Shown here piece after piece: positions 34,933 through 42,956 of a DNA stretch of 64,000 bases; within the stretch, counting starts at the first letter, position 1, and every line of letters starts with the position of its first letter. The notes under the pieces are model-generated. The model was not told the DNA's origin. It was given only the letters and a program-made list of their open reading frames with translations, and ran no database searches. The translations under genes were made by a program, and so were the position numbers. The DNA comes from Sphingomonas sp. RIT328 (GTDB taxonomy: Bacteria > Pseudomonadota > Alphaproteobacteria > Sphingomonadales > Sphingomonadaceae). The stretch spans positions 1-64,000 of the forward strand of contig NZ_JFYV01000002.1 in the NCBI RefSeq assembly GCF_000632225.1. The letters run 5' to 3'.

Positions 34933-37284
34933 TTGATCCAGCTTTCGGTGATGGCAGCGTTGCTGTGCGGGGCGGTGCTGGCGGCGCTGCTCGCCGGTGG
35001 CGGCGTCGCGCTGTTCGTCGGCTGGCGGCTGCGCGGCGAGGCGGCGGCGGTGATCGCGCGCAATCGCGAGGCGGAGGTGCTGCGCAGCGTCTCGCCGGCG
35101 ATGGCGATGCTGGTCCGCGCCGATGGCCGCGTCGAGATGCCGCCGCGGCTGGTCGACTGGCTCGGTCTCGCGGTGGCGCCGCGCTTCCTCGGCGATCTCG
35201 CGGCGGAGGGTGCCGGCCTGCCCGCCGATGAGGCCGAGGCGCTCGCCGGCGACGTGCAGGCGGCGCAGCGTGCCGGTCGCGGCTTCGTCCGTGCGCTCCA
35301 TCCGATCGGCTCGGGCCGCGCGATCACCATCCGCGGCAGCCGCGCGCCGGGCGAACTCGGCGCGACCGGCGCGGTGGTGATCTGGACGCTCGATGCCACC
35401 GACAGCGAGGCGGAGATCATGCAGCTGCGCGATCAGGTCGAGCAGCTCTCCGCCGCGTTCGAGGCGCTGAGCGGACTGATCGAGGCGGCGCCGCTGCCGA
35501 TGTGGTATCGCGGCAGCGACATGCGGCTCGCCATGGTCAACACCGCCTATGTCCGCGCGGTTGACGGCGTCGATGCCGCGGACGTGATCGGCCGCCAGCT
35601 CGAATTGGTCGAGGGATCGGGTCGCGGCGGCCCGCGCGCCGGCGCACACGCCGCGCGCGCCTCGGGCGCGCCGCAGCGCGAGGTGCTGCCCGCGACGATC
35701 GGCGGCGAGCGGCGCTCGCTCGAGGTGCACGACGTGCCGCTGCCGACCGGCGGCGTCGCCAGTTTCGCGGTCGATATCGAGGATCTCGAACAGTCACGCG
35801 CCGGCGCCAAGCGCTTCGCCGATGCGCAGCGCGCGCTGCTCGACCGGCTGTCGGCGGGCGTCGCGCAATTCGGGCCCGATCGCGGCCTCGTCTTCTGCAA
35901 CCAGCCGTTCCGGCGGATGTTCGCGATGCGCGCCGAATGGCTCGCCGACCGGCCCGAGTTCGACCGCGTCCTCGAACGGATGCGCGAGGCGAGCCGGCTG
36001 CCCGAGGTGCGCGATTTCCCGAGCTGGAAGGCGGAGCGGCGCGGCTGGTTCGTACCGAGCGATGCGGCGAGCGAGGAGAATTGGCATCTGCCCGGCGGCA
36101 CGCATCTGCGCGTCGTCGCCCAGCCGCTGCCCGACGGCGGCCTGCTGACGATCTTCGAGGATCGCACCGAGGAGGTGCAGCTGGCGAGCGCGCGCGATAC
36201 CTTGCTGCGCGTGCGGACGGCGACCTTCGACAATCTGTTCGAGGCGCTGGCGGTGTTCGCCGCCGACGGCAAGCTGCAATTGTGGAACAACCGGCTGCGC
36301 GCGGTCTGGGGGTTCGAGGAGGAATTCCTCGCCGGCCATCCGCGCGTCGATGCCTTTGCGGCGGCGGCGGCATCCAAGCTCGCCACCCCCAATCGCGCGG
36401 CGCTGATCCCCGAACTGGTCCGCTCGGCGACCACCGAGCGGCAGCAGCGCGGCGGCCGCGTCGCCTTCGCCGACGGGCGGCATTTCGCCTTCGCGGCGGT
36501 GCCGCTGCCCGACGGCAATGCGCTGCTGACCATGCTCGACATCACCGACAGCCGCCGCGCCGAACAGGCGCTGCGCGATCGCGCCAATGCGCTGGAAGCG
36601 GCGGACCGGGTCAAGACGCAGTTCGTCGCCAATATGAGCTATGAATTGCGCACGCCGCTGACCTCGATCAGCGGCTTTGCCGAGATGCTGCATGCCGGGT
36701 TCGCCGGCAAGCTGACCGCCGAGGCGGACGGCTATGTCGAGGCGATCCTGCAATCGGTCGAGCGGCTCGGCCTACTGATCGACGACGTGCTCGACCTGAC
36801 GCAGGGTGGCGACGACGCCGAGATCGCCCGCGTCGACGTCGATCTCGCCGCCACCGCGCGCGCCGCGGCGGAGACGATCCGGCCCGCGGCGAAGCGGCGC
36901 AAGCTCGACTTCGCGGTCGAACTGGCGCGCTCGACCGGCCGCGTGACGGGCGATCCCAAGCGGCTGAAGGAGGTGGTCGAGCATCTGCTGCGCCATGCGG
37001 TCGCCTCGACGCCGGAGGGCGGGCGCATCCTGCTGCACAGCGACGGCAGCGCGACGGGCGCGCGCATCGTCGTCTCGGACAATGGCTTCGGCATGGATGC
37101 GGAGAGCATCGCCCGCGCCTTCGACCGGTTCGGCGAACCCGGCATGCAGCCGAGCGGCGAGCGGGCGCTCGGCCTCGGCCTGCCGCTGGCGCGCCAGTTC
37201 GTCGAGGCGCATGGCGGCCACATCGACCTCGTCTCGCAGCCGGGCGAGGGGACGCTGGTGACCGTCGAGCTGCCGCGGCGATGA
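34933..37284 (+). CDS. divL: DivL-like PAS sensor kinase with Tyr H-box
   Basis: 783 residues from a TTG with GAGGGG 7 nt upstream (the ATG at 34951 has no Shine-Dalgarno). One N-terminal membrane helix (~7-31), four PAS-like segments (about 54-158, 178-290, 300-415, 430-545), then a dimerisation helix whose H-box is NMSYELRTPL: Tyr570 replaces the phospho-acceptor His, as in Caulobacter DivL. The ATPase domain (660-783) keeps G1 (SDNGFGM) and G2 (GLGLPLA) but the N-box Asn is His688 (HLLRHAV). Likely a non-canonical signalling protein of the CckA/DivK cell-cycle circuit. First gene of a divL-tsaE-amgK-murU-addBA order. Confidence 0.88.
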   Translation: MIQLSVMAALLCGAVLAALLAGGGVALFVGWRLRGEAAAVIARNREAEVLRSVSPAMAMLVRADGRVEMPPRLVDWLGLAVAPRFLGDLAAEGAGLPADEAEALAGDVQAAQRAGRGFVRALHPIGSGRAITIRGSRAPGELGATGAVVIWTLDATDSEAEIMQLRDQVEQLSAAFEALSGLIEAAPLPMWYRGSDMRLAMVNTAYVRAVDGVDAADVIGRQLELVEGSGRGGPRAGAHAARASGAPQREVLPATIGGERRSLEVHDVPLPTGGVASFAVDIEDLEQSRAGAKRFADAQRALLDRLSAGVAQFGPDRGLVFCNQPFRRMFAMRAEWLADRPEFDRVLERMREASRLPEVRDFPSWKAERRGWFVPSDAASEENWHLPGGTHLRVVAQPLPDGGLLTIFEDRTEEVQLASARDTLLRVRTATFDNLFEALAVFAADGKLQLWNNRLRAVWGFEEEFLAGHPRVDAFAAAAASKLATPNRAALIPELVRSATTERQQRGGRVAFADGRHFAFAAVPLPDGNALLTMLDITDSRRAEQALRDRANALEAADRVKTQFVANMSYELRTPLTSISGFAEMLHAGFAGKLTAEADGYVEAILQSVERLGLLIDDVLDLTQGGDDAEIARVDVDLAATARAAAETIRPAAKRRKLDFAVELARSTGRVTGDPKRLKEVVEHLLRHAVASTPEGGRILLHSDGSATGARIVVSDNGFGMDAESIARAFDRFGEPGMQPSGERALGLGLPLARQFVEAHGGHIDLVSQPGEGTLVTVELPRR

Positions 37285-37404
37285 TCGGGGCTCGTGGGGT
37301 GATGGGTGTTTCGCGTGGCGGTGGCGGGGCGTCGGGCGGGATGTGCCGCGAGGCCGCGATCTCTGGTATTGTCGCGCAGGCGAAACCTCTGCGAGGCCGC
37401 CTTC

Positions 37405-37499
37405 GTCATGCCGGCCTTGTTTCGGCATCCACTGCTCCGCAAGAGCGTAAAGCAAGGATTTCGCGACACGGTGGACCCCGGAACACGTCCGGGGTGACG
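37405..37499. repeat. Intergenic palindromic repeat, family A copy 2
   Basis: Same ends (GTCATGCCGG ... CCGGGGTGACG), same two hairpins and nearly the same length as 7321-7416; the middle is diverged. It lies in the unusually long 552-bp gap (37285-37836) between divL and tsaE. Confidence 0.8.
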
Positions 37500-37654
37500 G
37501 CGCATTTTGGGCTAGGGCAGGACTTTTGCAGAGGTCTTGCGCAGGCGGGACTCCAGTGGCCAGACAGACCGCGCGTCTGCGGCAGGAACGCTAAGCTCCC
37601 GCCTTCGCCGGAGCGCTGCGGGGTTGGCCAGTCTCTTCCCGCATTCACCACCGC

Positions 37655-37731
37655 GGCGAAGGCCGGGGTCCAGTGGGGCGACGGTCTGTGGCGATCTGCG
37701 GCTGTTCCCCGACTGGACCCCGGCCTTCGCC
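37655..37731. repeat. Long inverted repeat in the divL-tsaE gap
   Basis: A left arm (37655-37678, core GGCGAAGGCCGGGGTCCAGT) and a right arm (37707-37731) are reverse complements apart from one extra G. The 28-nt spacer would be a loop. It is of the same general CGAAGGCCGGGG type seen in sphingomonad intergenic repeats. Further C/G hairpins fill 37540-37630. No gene is supported in 37285-37836. Confidence 0.8.
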
Positions 37732-37836
37732 GGGGTGGTGCGGGTATCTTTGCGGATGGCTCTTCGTTGCCGGCCCACGGAATGTGGGACATCATCCCGT
37801 GGGGCGGGATCATCGGATCGGCCGACAGGACCTTGC

Positions 37837-38283
37837 ATGACTGACCTTCACCTCGCCGACCCCGTCGCGACCGAAGCCTTCGGCGCGGCGCTCGCGGCGC
37901 ATGTACGGCCGGGCGACGTCGTCACGCTGCGCGGCGACCTCGGTGCCGGCAAGACGAGCATCGCGCGCGGTCTGCTCGCTGCGCTCGGCCTTGCCGGCGA
38001 GGCGCCGAGCCCGAGTTTCGCGATCGTCCAATCCTATGACCCGCCCGAGGTGCGGCTGCCGGTGCTGCACGTCGATCTCTACCGGATCGACGATCCGGAC
38101 GAGCTCGCCGAGCTCGGCCTCGACGAGGCGCTGTCCGATACGCTGCTGCTGGTCGAATGGCCCGAACGCGCGCCCGGTTACTGGCCGCAGGCGCTGGCGC
38201 TCACCCTGTCGCCGGCACCGGACGGCGGACGAATCTTGACAGCCGACGTGCCGGCGTCATGGACACCGCGATGGCCGATATGA
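37837..38283 (+). CDS. tsaE: tRNA threonylcarbamoyladenosine biosynthesis ATPase TsaE
   Basis: P-loop ATPase of the TsaBDE complex that makes t6A37 in ANN-decoding tRNAs. 148 residues from ATG 37837 with AGGA upstream; the longer frame upstream is made of repeat sequence. Walker A GDLGAGKT (about 32-39), SPSFAIVQSY, and HVDLYRI followed by VEWPER near the C-terminus. Overlaps the amgK start by 4 nt (ATGA). Confidence 0.95.
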   Translation: MTDLHLADPVATEAFGAALAAHVRPGDVVTLRGDLGAGKTSIARGLLAALGLAGEAPSPSFAIVQSYDPPEVRLPVLHVDLYRIDDPDELAELGLDEALSDTLLLVEWPERAPGYWPQALALTLSPAPDGGRILTADVPASWTPRWPI

Positions 38284-39245
38284 CCCCGCCCGCCGGCGCC
38301 CCGGCGTTCCTCGCATCGCACGGCTGGTCGGGGGACATCCTCCCGGTCGCCGGCGATGCCTCGTTCCGCCGCTATTTCCGGGTCGTCAGCGGCGGTCGCA
38401 GCGCGATCCTGATGGATGCGCCGCCGCCGCACGAGGATCCGCGCCCGTTCATCCGCATCGCCGGCTGGCTCGGCGACCATGGCTTCGCCGCGCCCGCCAT
38501 CCATGCTTCCGATCTGGCGCAGGGACTGGTGCTGCTCGAGGATTTCGGCGACGTGCGGCTGCGCGAGACGGCCGATGCGAGCGAGGCGGACGCGGCGCCG
38601 CATTATGCCGCGGCGATCGACCTGCTGGTGGCGCTGCGCGCGCATCCCGCCGGGGACCTGCCGCCCTATGATCGCGCCGTGCTGCATCGCGAGGCGGCAC
38701 TGTTCGTCGACTGGTATTGCCCCGCGGTCGGCCTCACCGTCGATGCGGAGGGCTATGCCGCCGCCTGGGATGCTGTGTTCGATCATGCGCTGACCGATGT
38801 GCCGGTCACCGTGCTGCGCGATTATCATGCGGAAAATCTGATGCTGGTCGGCGCGGAGCGGCGGCTCGGCCTGCTCGACTTCCAGGACGCGCTCGCCGGC
38901 CATCCGGCCTATGACCTCGTGTCGTTGCTGCAGGATGCGCGGCGCGACGTCGACCCGGCGCTCGAAGCGGCGATGCTGGCACGCTATCGCGACGCCACCG
39001 GGGCGGACGAGGCCTTCCTGCACGCCTATCACGTGCTCGGCGCGCAACGGAACGCCAAGATCATCGGCATCTTCACGCGCCTGTGGCGGCGCGACGACAA
39101 GCCGCGCTACGCCGCTTTATGTCCGCGCGTCTGGCGCTATCTGGAGCGCGATCTGGCGCAGCCGGTGCTCGCTCCGGTCGCGCGCTGGTTCGACGCCAAC
39201 GTGCCGCCCGCGCTGCGCGGCGACCCGGCGGTGCTGCGCGCATGA
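38280..39245 (+). CDS. amgK: N-acetylmuramate/N-acetylglucosamine kinase (AmgK-like)
   Basis: Aminoglycoside-phosphotransferase fold kinase that phosphorylates MurNAc at the anomeric carbon in cell-wall salvage. 321 residues if the start is the ATGA overlap with tsaE; ATGs at 38259 and 38271 are possible. Catalytic loop LRDYHAENLM and metal-binding LGLLDFQDA are intact. Four-nt overlap with the next gene, a MurU-like nucleotidyltransferase, gives the assignment its strength. Confidence 0.85.
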   Translation: MTPPAGAPAFLASHGWSGDILPVAGDASFRRYFRVVSGGRSAILMDAPPPHEDPRPFIRIAGWLGDHGFAAPAIHASDLAQGLVLLEDFGDVRLRETADASEADAAPHYAAAIDLLVALRAHPAGDLPPYDRAVLHREAALFVDWYCPAVGLTVDAEGYAAAWDAVFDHALTDVPVTVLRDYHAENLMLVGAERRLGLLDFQDALAGHPAYDLVSLLQDARRDVDPALEAAMLARYRDATGADEAFLHAYHVLGAQRNAKIIGIFTRLWRRDDKPRYAALCPRVWRYLERDLAQPVLAPVARWFDANVPPALRGDPAVLRA

Positions 39246-39997
39246 CCCGGCAGCGGACCATCCGCCCCGATCCCGGCGGCACCGTGCCGGCCACGGCGAT
39301 GGTGATGGCGGCCGGCCTCGGCAAGCGGATGCGGCCGCTCACCGCCACGCGCCCCAAGCCGCTCGTCGAGGTCGCGGGCAAGCCGCTGATCGACCACGTC
39401 TTCGATCGGCTCGCCAATGCCGGGGTGCGGCGGGCGGTGGTCAACGTCCATTATCTCGCCGACCTGCTCGAAGCGCATGTCACCAACCGCGACGACGGCA
39501 TCAGGGTGACGATCAGCGACGAGCGCGCGCAGCTGATGGAGACCGGCGGCGGGCTGGTCCAGGCGCGCGACCTGCTCGGCGACGAGCCCGTGCTGGTGAT
39601 CAACAGCGACAATCTGTGGCTCGACGGTCCGGTCGATACGCTCAAGCTGCTCAGCCACCGCTGGGATGCGGATGCGATGGACGCGTTGCTGCTCGTCGTG
39701 CCCTATGCCCGCGCCAACAATCATCAGGGGCAGGGCGACTTCCGCCTCGCCGCCGACGGCCGCATCGTCGGCCGCCGCAAGGCCGGCACGGTCGCGCCGT
39801 TCGTCTATACCGGCATCCAGATCCTCCACCCGCGCATCATCCGCGACTGGCCGGAGGGGCCGTTCTCGACCAATCTGTTCTGGAACCGTGCGATCGAGGC
39901 GGGGCGCGCCTATGCGCAGGTGCATCAGGGCCTGTGGTTCGACGTCGGCACCCCCGCCGCCGTGCCGAAGACCGAAATGCTGATCGCCAATGGCTGA
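39242..39997 (+). CDS. murU: N-acetylmuramate-1-phosphate uridylyltransferase (MurU-like)
   Basis: Nucleotidyltransferase making UDP-MurNAc from MurNAc-1-phosphate and UTP. 251 residues; start is the ATGA overlap with amgK. The sugar-nucleotide signature is AAGLGKRMRPLT, with RPKPLVEVAGKPLIDH, INSDNLWLDG and a C-terminal WFDVGTP. Length and tandem position after amgK favour MurU over glucose-1-phosphate transferases. Confidence 0.87.
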   Translation: MTRQRTIRPDPGGTVPATAMVMAAGLGKRMRPLTATRPKPLVEVAGKPLIDHVFDRLANAGVRRAVVNVHYLADLLEAHVTNRDDGIRVTISDERAQLMETGGGLVQARDLLGDEPVLVINSDNLWLDGPVDTLKLLSHRWDADAMDALLLVVPYARANNHQGQGDFRLAADGRIVGRRKAGTVAPFVYTGIQILHPRIIRDWPEGPFSTNLFWNRAIEAGRAYAQVHQGLWFDVGTPAAVPKTEMLIANG

Positions 39998-42956
39998 GGC
40001 GCGGCGGCCGCACCTCTTCTCGATCCCGTCGCACAAGGCGTTCGCCGATACGCTCGTCGCCGGGCTGATGCGGCGCGCCGGCGGCGATGCGATGGCGCTC
40101 GCGCGCGGGCTGGTGCTGCTGCCCAACAATCGCGCGGTGCGCGCCGTCACCGACGCCTTCGTGCGGGCGAGCGGCGGCGGCCTGCTGTTGCCGCGGCTGG
40201 TGACGCTCGGCAGCCCCGATCTCGGCGAGGCGGTCGGTGCGGCGCTCGATCCCGCCGACGAGCAGGAGCCGCCGCCGCCGGCGATCGCGCCGATGCAGCG
40301 GCGGATGATCCTCGCCCGCCTCGTCTACGAAGAGCGCGCGCGCGCCGGAGCCGCGGTCGACGCGGCGGAGGCGGTACGGCTGGCGGGCGAGCTCTGCCAT
40401 ACGCTCGACCAATTGCTGGTCGAGGAGGTGGCGCCCGAGCGGCTGCGCGACATCGACCTCGCGCCCGAACTCACCGAACATTGGCAGCGCGCGCTGTCGA
40501 CCTTCACCATCGTGCTCGAACGCTGGCCCGAGGAGCTGACGCGGCTCGGCCGGATCGACGCGGCGACGCGGCGTCGGCTGCTGCTCGACCGGGTCGAGCG
40601 GCGCTGGCGGCAGCAGCCGCCCGAGGGGCTGGTCTGTGCCGCGGGCATCACCGATCCCGCTCCGGCAGTGGCGCGGCTGCTGCGCTGCGTCGCCGAGGCG
40701 CCGCAGGGGATGACGGTCTTTGCCGGGCTCGACCTTGCGATGCCGCAGGAGGAGTGGGACGCGCTCGGGCCGCATCGTCCCGATCCGGTCACCGGCAGCA
40801 TCCGCCGTTCGCTCGAAACGCATCCGCAATTCCACCTCAAGCTGATGCTCGACCGGATGAGCGTCGGCCGCGGCGAGGTGGCGACCTGGCCGGGCACCGC
40901 GGGGCCGGATGCGGGCGCGGCGCGCGGCCGCGCGATCGCCAATGCGCTCGCGCCCGCCGCCTTCACCGGCAAATGGACCGAGCTCAAGGCGGAGGACCGG
41001 CGGCTGACCGGAGTCGTCGCCGCCGAACTCGCCACCCCGGCGGAAGAGGCGCAGACGATCGCGCTCGCGCTGCGCGGCGCGCTGGAGGACGAGGGGCGGA
41101 CCGCGGCCCTGGTCACCCCCGATCGTGCGCTGGCGCGGCGGGTGGTGGTGCATCTGCGCCGCTGGGGGATCGAGGCGAACGATTCGGCGGGGCGGCCCCT
41201 GGCGATCCTGCCGCCGGGGACGCTGCTGCTCGCGCTCGCCGAGGCGGCGGCGCAGCGGTTTGCGCCGATGGCGTTGCTCGCGCTGCTCAAGCATCCGCTG
41301 GTGCGCAACGTGTCGACCGATCGCAGCATCCGCGGCGCATGGCTCGACGGCGTGCGCGGCGTCGATCGCGGGCTGCGCGGGCCGCGGCCGGCGGCGGGGC
41401 TCGACGGGATCACCGGCCATCTGCTCGCCAACAAGCGCGAGCGCGCCGCCGCCTGGTTCGCCGAGCCGGTCGCCTTGCTCAAGCCGATCGAATTGGTGTT
41501 CGAACAGGGCATGCAGCCGCTGCCGGCGCTGCTCGCGGTGCTGCGCGAGACGGCGCAGGCCTTGTGCGGCGACGATCTGTGGTCCGGCCCGGCGGGGCGC
41601 GCCGCGGCGGAGTTCCTCGACGCGCTGGAGGCCGACGCCGCGGTCGGACCGCCGCGCGTCGCCCCCGACGGTTTCGCGCCGCTGCTGCGCGGGTTGCTCG
41701 ACGAGGTCGCGGTGCGGCCGGGATCGGGCGTCGGCCATCCGCGCATCGCCATCTACGGCCTGATCGAGGCGCGGTTGCAGACCGCCGACCTGATGGTGCT
41801 CGGCGGGCTCAACGAGGGGGTGTGGCCGGGGCGGCCGGCGCCCGATCCGTGGCTCGCGCCGCGGATACGCGCGACGCTCGGGCTGCCCGGGCTCGAACGC
41901 AGCGTCGGTGTCGCCGCGCATGAATTCGGGCAGGCGCTGGGCGCGCCGCGGGCGATCGTGACGCGGGCGCGGCGGGACGCGGCGTCGCCGGCGCTCGCCT
42001 CGCGCCTGTGGCTGCGCTTGCAGGCGATGGCGGGCGACCGCTTCGTCCGCGCGCACGATCTGGAGCGCTGGGCGCAGGCGCTCGACGCACCGGGCGAGCA
42101 TCGCCCCGCCGACCGCCCCGCGCCGCTGCCCGATCCCGTCCGTCGCCCCAAGGCGATATCGGTGACCGAGATCGACCGGCTCAAGGCCGACCCTTACGCC
42201 TTTTACGCGCGCCGCGTGCTCGGGCTGATGCCGCTCGATCCGGTCGATGCCGATCCGAGCGCGGCGTGGCGCGGCACCGCGGTGCACGACATCCTCGAAC
42301 AATGGTGGAAGCAGGACGGCTGCGCGCCGGACGCGCTGCTGCCGCGCGCCACCGCGATGTTCGACGACGAGCGGACCCATCCGATGATGCGCGCCCTGTG
42401 GCGGCCGCGGCTGGTCGAGGCGATCGACTGGATCGCTCGCACCGTCGCCGAACAGGCCGCCGCGGGGCGCAGCGTCGCCTCGGCGGAGGGGCAGGGGTTC
42501 ATCGAAGTGGCGGGGGTCAGGCTGTCCGGCCGTTACGACCGCGTCGACCGGCTCGCCGACGGCAGCCTCGCGATCGTCGACTACAAGACCGGCAAGCCGC
42601 CCTCCGCCGCCGCGGTGCGCGCCGGCTACAGCCTGCAGCTCGGGCTGCTGGGTGCGATCGCCGAGCGCGGCGGCTTCGCCGACGTGGCGGGGCGCGCCGG
42701 CGGCTTCGAATATTGGTCGCTCGGCAAGAAGCGCGACCAGTTCGGCTATGTCGAGACGCCGGTCGATGCCGAGGGCAAGCGCGACAGGATCGTCACCACC
42801 GATTTCACCACGATCGCGATGAGCAACTTCATCGAGGCGGCCGGCCACTGGCTGACCGGCAGCGCGCCGTTCACCGCCAAGTTGGTGCCGGAATATGCGC
42901 CTTATGCGGAGTATGACCAACTGATGCGGCGGGACGAATGGTATGGCCGGGACTGA
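39990..42956 (+). CDS. addB: Double-strand break repair protein AddB
   Basis: Subunit of the alphaproteobacterial AddAB helicase-nuclease, the RecBCD counterpart that resects DNA ends for RecA. 988 residues. The N-terminal part is an inactive helicase-like region without an intact Walker A; the C-terminal PD-(D/E)XK nuclease is clear (WRGTAVHDILEQW; AIVDYKTGKPP near residue 861). It overlaps murU by 8 nt and addA by 14 nt. Confidence 0.94.
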   Translation: MAEARRPHLFSIPSHKAFADTLVAGLMRRAGGDAMALARGLVLLPNNRAVRAVTDAFVRASGGGLLLPRLVTLGSPDLGEAVGAALDPADEQEPPPPAIAPMQRRMILARLVYEERARAGAAVDAAEAVRLAGELCHTLDQLLVEEVAPERLRDIDLAPELTEHWQRALSTFTIVLERWPEELTRLGRIDAATRRRLLLDRVERRWRQQPPEGLVCAAGITDPAPAVARLLRCVAEAPQGMTVFAGLDLAMPQEEWDALGPHRPDPVTGSIRRSLETHPQFHLKLMLDRMSVGRGEVATWPGTAGPDAGAARGRAIANALAPAAFTGKWTELKAEDRRLTGVVAAELATPAEEAQTIALALRGALEDEGRTAALVTPDRALARRVVVHLRRWGIEANDSAGRPLAILPPGTLLLALAEAAAQRFAPMALLALLKHPLVRNVSTDRSIRGAWLDGVRGVDRGLRGPRPAAGLDGITGHLLANKRERAAAWFAEPVALLKPIELVFEQGMQPLPALLAVLRETAQALCGDDLWSGPAGRAAAEFLDALEADAAVGPPRVAPDGFAPLLRGLLDEVAVRPGSGVGHPRIAIYGLIEARLQTADLMVLGGLNEGVWPGRPAPDPWLAPRIRATLGLPGLERSVGVAAHEFGQALGAPRAIVTRARRDAASPALASRLWLRLQAMAGDRFVRAHDLERWAQALDAPGEHRPADRPAPLPDPVRRPKAISVTEIDRLKADPYAFYARRVLGLMPLDPVDADPSAAWRGTAVHDILEQWWKQDGCAPDALLPRATAMFDDERTHPMMRALWRPRLVEAIDWIARTVAEQAAAGRSVASAEGQGFIEVAGVRLSGRYDRVDRLADGSLAIVDYKTGKPPSAAAVRAGYSLQLGLLGAIAERGGFADVAGRAGGFEYWSLGKKRDQFGYVETPVDAEGKRDRIVTTDFTTIAMSNFIEAAGHWLTGSAPFTAKLVPEYAPYAEYDQLMRRDEWYGRD

